Positions 20,001-26,341 of a stretch of DNA of 29,474 nucleotides are shown piece by piece. Source of the stretch: Bryobacterales bacterium (GTDB lineage Bacteria; Acidobacteriota; Terriglobia; Bryobacterales; Bryobacteraceae). Location: the NCBI GenBank assembly GCA_016789785.1, contig JAEUQE010000097.1, forward strand, positions 1 through 29,474, written 5' to 3'. The position numbers and the translations under genes were made by a program. Every line of letters begins with the position of its first letter. Positions within the stretch are counted from its first letter, which is position 1. The notes under the pieces are model-generated. The model saw only the letters and a program-made list of their open reading frames with translations. It did no database searches and was not told where the DNA came from.

Positions 20001-20427
20001 ATTCCACCACGGTACCGACATCGGCCGATTCCGTCTGGATGAGCGGCACACCGCCTTGCACCGTCACACTTTCGGTCACCGCGCCGACCGTCAGGTTGAT
20101 GTCGATGGCGGCCGTCTGATTCGTTTGAATCTGGATGCCTCGCTGGATGTAGCTGTTGAACCCGTTTGCCTTGGCGGTCAGGTCGTAGAGCCCGATCGGC
20201 AGGCCCACCAGACGGTAAGCGCCCGTCCCCGTCGAGACCGTTTCGAGACGGACGTTGGTCGCAGTGTTGACAACTTCGATCGTGACGTTCGGAACAGACG
20301 CCCCGGAACGGTCGGTTACCACACCTGTGATTGCACCACGGTCGCCCTGTGCCATGAGCATGATACCGCTGACGCTGAGAACGAACAGCGCTCGTACGAA
20401 GCGCGGGTACACGGATCCTCGCTGCAT
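17014..20427 (-). CDS. TonB-dependent receptor, Oar-like, second copy
   Basis: 1137-aa outer-membrane receptor. After a signal peptide ending near VSGIMLMAQG, a carboxypeptidase-regulatory domain (AITGVVTDRSGASVPNVTIE) covers about 30-115, then a plug (LDLPLALGGGIRNPSNFIRL, YYDGIALSRGD, YSAEYAHAMGGVTSF) and a barrel finishing QIGMKLIF. Same architecture as the receptor at 8186 but clearly a divergent paralogue, so a different ligand is likely. ATG 20427 has an excellent AGGAGGGG ribosome site about 5 nt upstream and a promoter about 70 nt upstream. Convergent with the cytochrome/CRTAC1 operon. Confidence 0.96.
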   Translation of the reverse strand: MQRGSVYPRFVRALFVLSVSGIMLMAQGDRGAITGVVTDRSGASVPNVTIEVVNTATNVRLETVSTGTGAYRLVGLPIGLYDLTAKANGFNSYIQRGIQIQTNQTAAIDINLTVGAVTESVTVQGGVPLIQTESADVGTVVESKQFLDLPLALGGGIRNPSNFIRLSPGVTPTGTWTKSISGGGGFQDQIYYDGIALSRGDLSNDAEVNPSVDAIAEFKLITNNYSAEYAHAMGGVTSFTMKSGTNQLHGTGFHFLRNEKLDARGFFPTVRAPSKQNEWGGTLGGPVLLPKIYNGKDKTFWFFSFDQFYRRGGALGGLNTLPTARMQSGDFSELNKLVYDPASSANVGQRMPFAGNRIPTSRWSAVSSKMVPFIPDPELAGLANNSIAPLGSPRADERTLGFKIDHMFSAKHRVSGMYNDTYRPSIKSPGPSRLLPIGGEAETLILNYNLQKVRTNVLHLNIDSNLSPTVLNHIGLGYSRFRNPNFSLGFNQGWTQPNGGKLGLRGLQFDLAPTVLFDTEGYTRFGDDIASDNYFHTFTVLDTVTMIRGNHTFKFGGEIQRHRDNYRNFGNGGGTFRFRRETTGLPGVANSGDAFASFLLGETYSSSAFFRDSLPGGRYTVFGFFLDDTWKLTNKLTLTLGFRWEPVTPHSDPAGRISYMDLAAPNPAAGNLPGAMRFGGSPGNGNRYLNMLWHNYAPRVGIAYRLANRTVLRGGVGIFNSNYINQGLGLPAFGYATTASFVSPDGGTSPVFNWDGGFPQNFRRPPVKEITAANGLGATAVLPTEYRLPYKLQWNFLVEHQFANDLSMSFGYVASVGRHLYASQQLNELPDQYKNLPASLLTSNINSDAARAAGIREPFSGFATLYGAAARVNQALRAFPQYQGVGIYGSTYGNSNYQSFQYKLDKRYARGLSGTVAYTWSKFLTDAAMFDDNPAQQTAFQREKSYHPTDYPHVFTFSLNYDLPFGDGRKFKATSNVVNKLIGGWNFATVNSITSGGRLFVTTSNTLPWFNLGLRPNLLSGDIRSNISMAEYDPNDANRNTYLLRTAFATPAAGTLGNAPRALEVRGPMRIDESLALLKNTRIGERFTYQLRMEMQNPFNRVVFGNPITDFTSAAFGRISGVQIGPRNIQIGMKLIF

Positions 20428-20497
20428 TCCACCCCTCCTGCGAAAATCGAACCGGCCGTATCAGATGGTAGTCCTAGTCCCAGTACGGCTTCGGACT

Positions 20498-20525
20498 ATT
20501 GTATGCAATCCGCGCCGGAATGCAA
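20498..20525 (-). promoter_or_regulatory. Sigma-70-like promoter of the second TonB-dependent receptor
   Basis: Read on the minus strand, TTGCAT (-35, 20525-20520) is followed 16 nt later by TACAAT (-10, 20503-20498). A transcript would start near 20490 and carry a leader of about 63 nt before ATG 20427. Confidence 0.55.
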
Positions 20526-20614
20526 TGCCGCGCCGCCAGAAGTCGCCAGCAGTCTGGACGAAACTCGAAGACCGGAGGATGTGATCTGCCACTCCCGCCC
20601 AGGTGGCGGTGTGC

Positions 20615-21583
20615 TTATTCGACGGGATGATAGAATTCGTCGATCTGGAAGGCCTTCTTGCGCCCTCGTGTAGCGAGGGAGCCACGGTACTTGAGCTTTC
20701 CGTTCACCAGCATGTCGAGCGGCTTCTGAACGGGATAGTCGAACGAGAGCACGTCACCTTCGTCCAGGTTCAGCAGATCATCCACGGTCAGCGTCGGACC
20801 CCGCAGGCGGGCGTCCATGTGAATGGTGGACGGCTTAATCAGGGAGAATATCCGGTCACGCTCAATCTGGGTTGACTCCGACTTGCGCATCGACCACTGT
20901 TGATCGAACTTTTGCCGCAACATCTTGATGATGATGGAAGGCATTCCAATGTTCATCATTCCAGAGCTTTCGCCGATGCGGACCTCGAGACTTACAGCGA
21001 CGACCGCCTCGTTCGGAGCCAGAATCTGCAGCAGTTGTGCTTCCGTCTTGAAAGTGTCGATGGTGAAGCTCATGTTGGTGACGGTGGACCATGCCTCCTT
21101 AAGATCGTGCAGAACGATCCGGAACAAGCTCTCCAGAATGCTCTGCTCGATTTCCGTCACTTCGCGATCGGGGCGCATCCCGCCCTTGCCCGAACCGCCC
21201 AGCAGCATCTCCAGGACGGGAAAAACAAGCGAGGGGTTGATCTCCAGAATGGCGTTACCGTCAAACGGGCGCATGCCGATGGAGATGATGCAGGTAGGAG
21301 CGGGCAGACACTGCGAGAACTCCATGAACGACAATTGCTCTACGGAGACCAGATTGACAAGTGCGTAGTTGCGGAGGTACGCAGATAAGCTGGAACTGAG
21401 GCTGCGGGAGAACGACTCGTGCAGCAAATGGATAGCACGGAGCTGGTCTTTCGCAATCCGGTCTGGGCGCCGGAAGTCATACAATTGTGCTCTCGCGGCG
21501 GGGTCGTCCTCGGCCGAGGAGTCCCGGAGGTTCCGAAATACGCTATCGATCTCCTCCTGTGTCAGGACGCGATCCGTCGACAT
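20615..21583 (-). CDS. fliM: Flagellar motor switch protein FliM
   Basis: 322-aa cytoplasmic C-ring protein that binds phosphorylated CheY and switches rotation direction. The N-terminal LTQEEIDSVF peptide is the CheY-P docking element. The CheC-like middle domain (about 45-230) contains EINPSLVFPVLEMLLGGSG, and the C-terminal SpoA/FliN-like domain (about 245-322) includes LRGPTLTVDDLLNLDEGDVL and ends near GRKKAFQIDEFYHPVE. Length is typical. It lies 31 nt downstream of a muramidase-like gene; other flagellar genes are not in the window, so the gene looks detached from a main flagellar cluster, as far as can be seen. Confidence 0.97.
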   Translation of the reverse strand: MSTDRVLTQEEIDSVFRNLRDSSAEDDPAARAQLYDFRRPDRIAKDQLRAIHLLHESFSRSLSSSLSAYLRNYALVNLVSVEQLSFMEFSQCLPAPTCIISIGMRPFDGNAILEINPSLVFPVLEMLLGGSGKGGMRPDREVTEIEQSILESLFRIVLHDLKEAWSTVTNMSFTIDTFKTEAQLLQILAPNEAVVAVSLEVRIGESSGMMNIGMPSIIIKMLRQKFDQQWSMRKSESTQIERDRIFSLIKPSTIHMDARLRGPTLTVDDLLNLDEGDVLSFDYPVQKPLDMLVNGKLKYRGSLATRGRKKAFQIDEFYHPVE

Positions 21584-21614
21584 GCTCTACTATCGGCGAA
21601 ACCCGGTGAAAAGC

Positions 21615-22097
21615 TTAGTCCATCAGCCAAAACGCCGGCTCAATCGGCCCAAGCTGGACCATGACATTCTTGACGCGATCCCCATATCCTTCATGGGGAT
21701 TGTACGTCGCCAGAAATTGCTGAAGTCTTTTTCCCTGGTAAGGTCTGGAGTTCGCCAAGCGTTCAGCTACCGTGTAGATTCCGACCCGGACTGAGGAAAA
21801 TGGGATATCCGCATTGCCCCATCCAAAGATGTTGTTGTTGCGATAGGCCTTCCCCCCACTGGACTCTACGAAAGCGATGCTGGGCAGCAGTCGCCAATCG
21901 AGGTTGTAGGTGTCGGCCGCGATCAGGAAGTCCTTGGAAAGCGGAGTGATGGGACACGAGTACTTGGAGAAGAAGCGCTCCAGCCGCACCAATCGCGGAT
22001 CCTTCCGGAAAACGCTCTGCGTCCAAGGCGCACTGGCTTCCGCCGTCGAGAAGACGAACAACCAGAACAATAAGACTGCCGTCGATACCCGGCCCAT
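21615..22097 (-). CDS. Exported lysozyme-fold (lytic transglycosylase/glucosaminidase-like) protein
   Basis: 160 aa with a signal peptide (VSTAVLLFWLFVFSTAEAS). The mature part contains FLIAADTYNLDWRLLPSIAF, then VESSGGKAYRNNNIFGWGN and LATYNPHEGYGDRVKNVM. This is the lysozyme-like core with the ES catalytic-glutamate motif (VESSGG). It should cut peptidoglycan in the periplasm. Position just upstream of fliM suggests, but does not prove, a role in flagellum assembly like FlgJ. ATG 22097 is chosen because it gives the signal peptide. TAGGA lies about 10 nt upstream. Confidence 0.85.
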   Translation of the reverse strand: MGRVSTAVLLFWLFVFSTAEASAPWTQSVFRKDPRLVRLERFFSKYSCPITPLSKDFLIAADTYNLDWRLLPSIAFVESSGGKAYRNNNIFGWGNADIPFSSVRVGIYTVAERLANSRPYQGKRLQQFLATYNPHEGYGDRVKNVMVQLGPIEPAFWLMD

Positions 22098-22540
22098 GCC
22101 TCTTATCCTATTCCATCGGAGTAGTCAGGTAATCGGCGGATTCTGGCCAGAACTCCAGTGTGCACAAACACGAAACCCCTGCCGGTGCCGAGACTCGGGC
22201 ACGGGCAGGGGTTTTCGCTAAGCCGTAAGGATGCAAATTACGCGGCTCAACCTTGGCGGAATGCGATCATTCCCCCGAGGGGCACCGGTTTTCATCCCTC
22301 GCGCAGTCGGCGGCCGGTCCACAGGAACTTAGGTTCGCCACTGAACGAAACCAGCTACGATAGGAACGGTCGACTCAACAGTCGGCCACCTCGCGCGTGG
22401 AATATCTACTACCAGTACTCATATATTGACTGGACCACCTCCTTTCTCAGTGATAGCTACATACTAAGGCGCAAACGGCGAGCTGTCAAATGAAAATTTC
22501 GGAACCGCACAACTAGATATGGTGTGCCGTCGGCTGGATG
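22098..22540. other. 443-bp gap without a gene, holding a possible structured RNA
   Basis: No convincing coding sequence. Beyond the terminator-like hairpin there are further potential stems. AGCCGTAA (22221-22228) pairs with TTAC and GGCT (22238-22247), with a two-base GC bulge. GGAATG/CATTCC (22258-22273) forms a perfect 6-bp stem with a CGAT loop. GAAC/GTTC (22325-22336) forms a short stem, and ACCGG (22284-22288) can pair with CCGGT (22314-22318). The strand of the RNA is undecided; minus is favoured because the long hairpin would then be at its 3' end. I could not match it to tmRNA, RNase P, SRP, 6S, cobalamin, glycine or c-di-GMP-I consensus features. Confidence 0.3.
22171..22217 (-). 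terminator. Long near-perfect hairpin, probable terminator
   Basis: Bases 22171-22217 fold into a stem of about 18 pairs (left arm starts CGAAACCCCTGCC, right arm ends GGCAGGGGTTTTCG) with a small loop near 22192-22194 and one G/G mismatch. On the minus strand it is followed by TTTCGTGTTTG, and on the plus strand its right arm ends in TTTT. It could end transcripts from either side; the minus-strand reading would terminate the RNA region or the hydrolase transcript. Confidence 0.5.
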
Positions 22541-23560
22541 CTACAGGTTACGGCGTAGGAAGCGGCACATCGTCAGCCCATCCATCCAGTTGAACGGGAA
22601 TTTCCCCGTGGTGTAGTGGGCGCAGGGAAGCGTGAAAACCTTATGGGGCAGGCGGTGATGCTTGAAACTGTCCAGCACCTGGATCGAGAACTCGGGGAGA
22701 AACGTGGTGTCGTACTTGGCCCAGACGAGAAGCGATTTCATGCTTCGGCCTTTCAGCCGTTCCAAGTAGCTGGCGGGGCTGATGACGGCCCAGAGCTTTC
22801 GGAGCTGTTCCTGGGTCACATGCCCTTCGAAACCCTGGCGGACGTGTTTGGTGGAGAGTCCCGTCCAAACCACATCAGAGAAATACATGGAGACATGGTT
22901 GAACACGCCAACCTTCACGCGCTCATCATGGGCGGCGGAGATGAATGCGATACAGGAACCGAGGCTTGTGCCAAGAATCGCCAACCGCTGGTAGCCTTGC
23001 TGCTCGAGCCAGGAAAGGCAGGAACGGACGTCGATCACGCTCTGCCGGGACGCGTGAATCGTGCGCCCGACGTTGCTTGACACCGCGTAGTCGGCGCGCT
23101 GAAGCTCCGCCGGCATCCGCCGGTCATGATAGGCCATGCTCATCCGCAAGGCACTCAGGCCAAATCGATTCAGTAGCTTGCACAGTCCGACATGCCCATT
23201 CACGTCGCTGTTCCATTGGGGCAACACCAGGACGGCACGGCCCTGATCCTGAGGGGCCGGAAAGAAATCGGCATGGACGGTGTTGTTTTCCGGGTACGGC
23301 GAGCGAACCGCACTGGTGAAGGTCAAATGCCCGCCGTTCAGCCGGTAGTCGGACGGAGTCTGGAAATGATAGAAGTCCTTTGAGTTGCGCACCGCGTCCG
23401 CAGTCAGGTGTTGGACCACTTCGGCCGCATTGCCGTTCACTGGCTGCTGGGTGAGCCACTCGGCGCCCCAGTCGAAAGGGCGCACCACGCGGTTGGAATC
23501 CGCAGTGGCAAGCTTGAACTCCCAGTTATCAATCCATTTGGCGTACAGGTTTCCGATCAT
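22541..23560 (-). CDS. Alpha/beta hydrolase (ABHD18-like)
   Basis: 339-aa soluble hydrolase. The nucleophile elbow is GTSLGS near residue 196, the likely acid is in VWAKYDTTFLPEF near 288, and the histidine is in TLPCAHYTTGK near 317, in the order expected for the fold. Upstream LVLPQWNSDVNGHVGLCKLL is the oxyanion-side strand/turn. The substrate is unknown; an esterase or lipase-type activity is the general expectation. No signal peptide. ATG 23560 has only a weak GAAG ribosome site. A strong minus-strand terminator lies about 90 bp upstream of the start, so the gene either has its own promoter in that gap or is controlled by read-through. Confidence 0.88.
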   Translation of the reverse strand: MIGNLYAKWIDNWEFKLATADSNRVVRPFDWGAEWLTQQPVNGNAAEVVQHLTADAVRNSKDFYHFQTPSDYRLNGGHLTFTSAVRSPYPENNTVHADFFPAPQDQGRAVLVLPQWNSDVNGHVGLCKLLNRFGLSALRMSMAYHDRRMPAELQRADYAVSSNVGRTIHASRQSVIDVRSCLSWLEQQGYQRLAILGTSLGSCIAFISAAHDERVKVGVFNHVSMYFSDVVWTGLSTKHVRQGFEGHVTQEQLRKLWAVISPASYLERLKGRSMKSLLVWAKYDTTFLPEFSIQVLDSFKHHRLPHKVFTLPCAHYTTGKFPFNWMDGLTMCRFLRRNL

Positions 23561-23650
23561 GGGGCATCTTCAATCGTAGCTGCGTGTGGATGTATCAGGC
23601 AAACGGGGCAGGCAAACGCTCGCGATGCGCCCGGATCGCGGAACCGGCGA

Positions 23651-23693
23651 AAAAGAAAAAACCCGGAATCCGCCATCACGCGAGATCCCGGGT
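23651..23693 (-). terminator. Strong intrinsic terminator, minus strand
   Basis: On the minus strand a stem ACCCGG-GAT...ATT-CCGGGT (23693 to 23661) with an inner GCG/CGC helix is followed at once by TTTTTTCTTTT (23661-23651). There is no recognisable minus-strand gene upstream of it before the PadR gene on the other strand; it may end an unrecognised small RNA, or act as an attenuator ahead of the hydrolase. Confidence 0.65.
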
Positions 23694-23889
23694 AACAACC
23701 CGTCGGCCGGAGGCAACTGCCACCACCAAGCGGAATACCTCTATCAACCCTACCCTGGGAATAGCAATCTCATGGCCACAGTGAAGTCGTTGAAAACACG
23801 GACTATTCGATTGCACCAATCTGAAGAACCGTAGAACGCGGCATAACCTGATCCCAAAATGCGTAGAAGAGCAGACCGGCAAGAGCGGG

Positions 23890-23918
23890 TTGACAAGCAA
23901 ACTCTATCTATGTAGGCT
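23890..23918 (+). promoter_or_regulatory. Promoter of the PadR-type gene, possibly leaderless
   Basis: Perfect -35 TTGACA (23890-23895), 17-nt spacer, then TAGGCT (23913-23918) as a weak -10. Transcription would start about 7 nt later, at or next to the GTG start codon 23925, implying a leaderless mRNA. No good ribosome site is present. Confidence 0.5.
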
Positions 23919-23924
23919 TAACCC

Positions 23925-24251
23925 GTGCAGCGCAATCGACCCCCTTCGGAACAGACCGTCGCCGTGCTGCTGTCATTGGCGCAAGACCCGTCCGCGTGGC
24001 GCCATGGCTATGATTTGTGCCAGCAGACAGGCCTCAAGGCCGGCACGCTTTATCCCATTCTGATTCGCCTGGCTGAGCGCAAGTGGCTCGATACCATGTG
24101 GGAAACCGGAGGCCCCACAGGGCGCCCCCCGCGCCATCTCTATCGCTTGACGGAAGCAGGATTGGGCCAGGCGAAGGAGATTGAGGCGGCCAGAGTTGAG
24201 GCGGCGAACAAAAGCCGGTTGGGGATGCATCCGCGCATGGGGGAAGCGTGA
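23925..24251 (+). CDS. PadR-family transcriptional regulator
   Basis: 108-aa winged-helix DNA-binding protein. The PadR pattern is clear: HGYDLCQQTGLKAGTLYPIL, LIRLAERKWLD, then GRPPRHLYRLTEAGLGQAKE. PadR proteins usually repress genes for efflux or stress and are released by small ligands. GTG 23925 is the start; no ATG lies ahead of the conserved helix. The stop overlaps the next start (TGATG at 24249-24253), the usual arrangement with a short membrane or permease partner, which here is broken. Confidence 0.93.
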   Translation: MQRNRPPSEQTVAVLLSLAQDPSAWRHGYDLCQQTGLKAGTLYPILIRLAERKWLDTMWETGGPTGRPPRHLYRLTEAGLGQAKEIEAARVEAANKSRLGMHPRMGEA

Positions 24252-24406
24252 TGGACTGGCCTGCATGGATTCTGGCAGCCGCAACTCGGCGGATGCCTGC
24301 GGAACTCGGGAATGGGGCACGGCTATGTGTGGCGAGTTGGCGCACATTCGGCAACCGCGCGAACGCTGGCAATATTGTGGAGATTCGACAGACATCGGAT
24401 TCCTGA
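24251..24406 (+). pseudogene. Frameshifted remnant of the PadR partner gene
   Basis: Starting at ATG 24251, overlapping the regulator's stop, the frame reads MDWPAWILAAATRRMPAE, the opening typical of the protein encoded next to such PadR genes in Acidobacteriota. It then leaves the conserved track, running into an unrelated 51-codon end at 24406. The expected continuation REWGTAMCGELAHIRQPRER is present in another frame from 24307 on. A one-base loss or two-base gain near 24305-24306 explains this. Beyond about 24400 the similarity to anything recognisable fades, so the 3' part seems deleted as well. Confidence 0.7.
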
Positions 24407-24590
24407 CATGGACCTTACGCTGTAGCGCAAGCGCCACCCTGAAGGGCAGTACCGCGCTGAAGTCCGCTCCAAGCTTCAGTCGGTACCGCCACCGATGCCC
24501 ACCCCCGTCAAGTCTTCCACCCCTTGGCCTGGATTCCCGGAAATGGGGCGATGGTTGTAATCGGCTCTCTCATCCTCTGGAATGGCTCCA

Positions 24591-24977
24591 CTACCAGTCG
24601 GGCCAAGAGCGATGATGACGCGCCCGCAGCAGGGCCAATCCCCAAGATCTTGCAAGCTGCAATGCTAACTCGATTTGAAACGTCGAAATTTGCTTCAGAC
24701 CGGCTCCAATAGTCTTGAGGTACCTGTTTTTCAGCGCCGCCTTGGCCGAGAATGCAATCAGATCGTGATACACGCGGTCGATTGGTTGCACGTGCTCTTC
24801 GCTGGTCGCTGTCGCTACCGCAGGTCGATGCGAATGGAACCAGGTCAGAGCGGTGGCCTTGGCTGTCCGCTTCTGATCGTCCGAAGAGACCTGCTTAGAA
24901 CGAACCCGCCCGATCACTTTCTTCAGCGTTGAAAGTCCCGCGAAGGCTGCGTCTATCGCAGATTGAGCAGGAGTCAC
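24591..24977 (-). CDS. Uncharacterised 128-aa protein, second gene of RHH module
   Basis: Predicted to be helical and soluble. Recognisable segments are ATALTWFHSHRPAVAT near residue 42, PIDRVYHDLIAFSAK near 65 and ALKNRYLKTIGAGLKQISTF near 80. I recall this pattern (WF-x-x-R-P, a mid D-R-x-Y, then R-x-x-Y-x-x-L-K) from small orphan proteins, but know no function. I start at GTG 24977: TAGGAG sits 7 nt upstream and overlaps the stop codon region of the previous gene, only 10 nt away. A longer frame to 25076 would run back into that gene. The last 18 residues (SWGLALLRARHHRSWPDW) look less protein-like, so the natural end may have been altered. Confidence 0.7.
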   Translation of the reverse strand: MTPAQSAIDAAFAGLSTLKKVIGRVRSKQVSSDDQKRTAKATALTWFHSHRPAVATATSEEHVQPIDRVYHDLIAFSAKAALKNRYLKTIGAGLKQISTFQIELALQLARSWGLALLRARHHRSWPDW

Positions 24978-24987
24978 GCCAGAACTC

Positions 24988-25737
24988 CTACCTGGACCGA
25001 TTCTTTGCACCAGTCCTCTGCGCTGGTTTTCTGGATTTCTTTCTGCCCTTCGAAACCGACGGCGACGCTGCATCACCGGGGAGGGTCATTGCCACCAGAT
25101 TTTCCCCAACGAAGTTTACTGAGAACTTTCCGTCCTTTCGGTCGAGAACTCCAGCATTGAGGGCATTAACCAGCGTGAACCCGCAGTCCTTCGGGATTTT
25201 TCGCTGTGCCTTCCGGAAGGCATCCTTCAATACTTCTTTGTCGATGGTCTCTTTTCTTTCACCTTCGCGAGCAACGAACTGGTGGAAGTACGCGACCACC
25301 GCCGCAAACTGTATGTCGGACTTGGGCTGCTTGGCTTCGACAAAACTCCGGATGTCTTGGGTAGAGTTCTGCAGTTGAGAAACTGCTCCTGTCGGACCAG
25401 AAGTTGTCATGCCAGCCGGCGGTTGACTATACGACGTGTGTAATGGACCCGACGGCTCCGCGATACAGGTGAGCAGGACTTTGGTCAGCGCATCGACGTA
25501 CGCGAATGTTGCGAGCTGCGCCGTGTGGACGGAGCGCAGTTCCTTGGCCTGGGGATTCAGCGTGGCGGCGATGCGCGTTGCCACTTCGGCCACGGCGTTG
25601 TCGTCGTGCCGCAGTTCCTTCTGGATGGCGTGACGCATGAAAGCGCTGGCGGATTCGTAGCCACGCTCGGCCACAGCCAGTTCGATGGCTGCCGACAGGT
25701 CGTCTGGAAGCCTGACATTGTGCTGTTTCGTCGCCAT
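24988..25737 (-). CDS. Ribbon-helix-helix / winged-helix-like protein of a two-gene module
   Basis: 249 aa. Residues 1-45 (MATKQHNVRLPDDLSAAIEL, SASAFMRHAIQKEL) form a ribbon-helix-helix DNA-binding domain of CopG/Arc type. A variable linker follows (about 85-130, rich in P, G, S, Q). The C-terminal half (about 140-225) reads IQFAAVVAYFHQFVAREGER, KEVLKDAFRKAQRKIPKD, FTLVNALNAGVLDRKDGKFS and VNFVGENLVAMTLPG, a compact winged-helix-like arrangement seen in orphan bacterial proteins. The basic tail (SKGRKKSRKPAQRTGAKNRSR) has the look of a nucleic-acid contact. ATG 25737 has AAGGAGAG 5 nt upstream. Two copies of the CCGCACGG palindrome lie upstream, consistent with self-regulation. Co-transcribed with the 128-aa gene. 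Confidence 0.85.
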   Translation of the reverse strand: MATKQHNVRLPDDLSAAIELAVAERGYESASAFMRHAIQKELRHDDNAVAEVATRIAATLNPQAKELRSVHTAQLATFAYVDALTKVLLTCIAEPSGPLHTSYSQPPAGMTTSGPTGAVSQLQNSTQDIRSFVEAKQPKSDIQFAAVVAYFHQFVAREGERKETIDKEVLKDAFRKAQRKIPKDCGFTLVNALNAGVLDRKDGKFSVNFVGENLVAMTLPGDAASPSVSKGRKKSRKPAQRTGAKNRSR

Positions 25738-25769
25738 TGTCTCTCCTTTCTCGCATCCCGTTTGATATA

Positions 25770-25808
25770 CACCGCACGGTGACTGCACCACAGCATAAGC
25801 CGCACGGC
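25770..25808. promoter_or_regulatory. Paired palindromes, putative RHH operator
   Basis: CACCGCACGGTG (25770-25781) and GCCGCACGGC (25799-25808) share the core CCGCACGG, 28 bp apart, about 35-70 bp upstream of the RHH gene. RHH repressors normally bind such repeated short palindromes side by side. Confidence 0.5.
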
Positions 25809-26026
25809 GACAACGATCAAGGGAAAGGATGCGGCGGAGCTGGGATGCGTCTCTTTATGTTCCACTATCGTCCTCCGTTGTTGGTGGTCTGATTTGGGGA
25901 CTTCTGCGGAGGTTTGCGGAAGTTGGTGGAAACTATGCGGACGGGCAAGGGAGCATCCGCGAAGGTCCGCAAAGGTCACCGGATTTCAACCGCCGCGCCT
26001 CGCGCTGGGAAAGATGCTCCGCAATG

Positions 26027-26035
26027 TGTTATCAT
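26027..26035 (+). promoter_or_regulatory. Extended -10 element ahead of the antitoxin gene
   Basis: TGTTATCAT matches an extended -10 (TGnTATAAT-type), about 25 nt before ATG 26060. No -35 is seen. Confidence 0.3.
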
Positions 26036-26059
26036 TGTGTACGCAATCGGGAAGCGGCC

Positions 26060-26329
26060 ATGCAGACGACCAAAGTCGGAATTCGGGAGTTTCGGGAGAA
26101 CCTGGCGGACTACCTGGAATCGAAGACGCCCGTCGCGATCACGCGCCACGGCTCGACGATTGGGATCTACGTTCCCACCAAGCCCAAACCAAGCCAGGCT
26201 GATCTGGAAGCCCTGCGCGTGGCCGGTGAGAAGATGCAGGAGTTGATCGCCGCGGTGGGAACTACAGAAGACGAGATCGTGGCCGACTTCAAGCGGACTC
26301 GGCGCGAGCGGCGGACGCGGAAGGGCTAG
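26060..26329 (+). CDS. Phd/YefM-family antitoxin
   Basis: 89 aa. The opening TTKVGIREFRENLADYLESK, followed by PVAITRHGSTIGIYVP, is the Phd/YefM DNA-binding fold. The C-terminal half is charged and would wrap and neutralise the toxin while acting as co-repressor. ATG 26060 has GGAAG 6 nt upstream. The stop lies 12 nt before the PIN toxin start, with a ten-base near-duplication (AAGGGCTAGC then GAGGGCTAGC) that carries both the stop and the toxin's ribosome site. Confidence 0.9.
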   Translation: MQTTKVGIREFRENLADYLESKTPVAITRHGSTIGIYVPTKPKPSQADLEALRVAGEKMQELIAAVGTTEDEIVADFKRTRRERRTRKG

Positions 26330-26341
26330 CGAGGGCTAGCG

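Larger units (their letters stand above)
23561..23924. other. 364-bp intergenic region between hydrolase and padR-type gene
   Basis: Contains the minus-strand terminator (23651-23693) and the plus-strand promoter at 23890-23918. Small open frames here (for example 74 codons at 23676-23900, minus) have no protein-like features, and I do not call them. Confidence 0.5.
25738..26059. other. 322-bp divergent intergenic region
   Basis: Holds the control regions of two divergent units: the RHH module (minus) and the Phd-type antitoxin (plus). No gene is supported; open frames running through it lack ribosome sites and conserved features. Confidence 0.5.

Noticed and set aside
22171..22336. Known riboswitch or RNA class (c-di-GMP-I, cobalamin, glycine, tmRNA, RNase P, SRP)
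   Set aside because: The GGATGCAAA and GCCACTG strings looked suggestive, but the other obligatory conserved elements of each class are missing.
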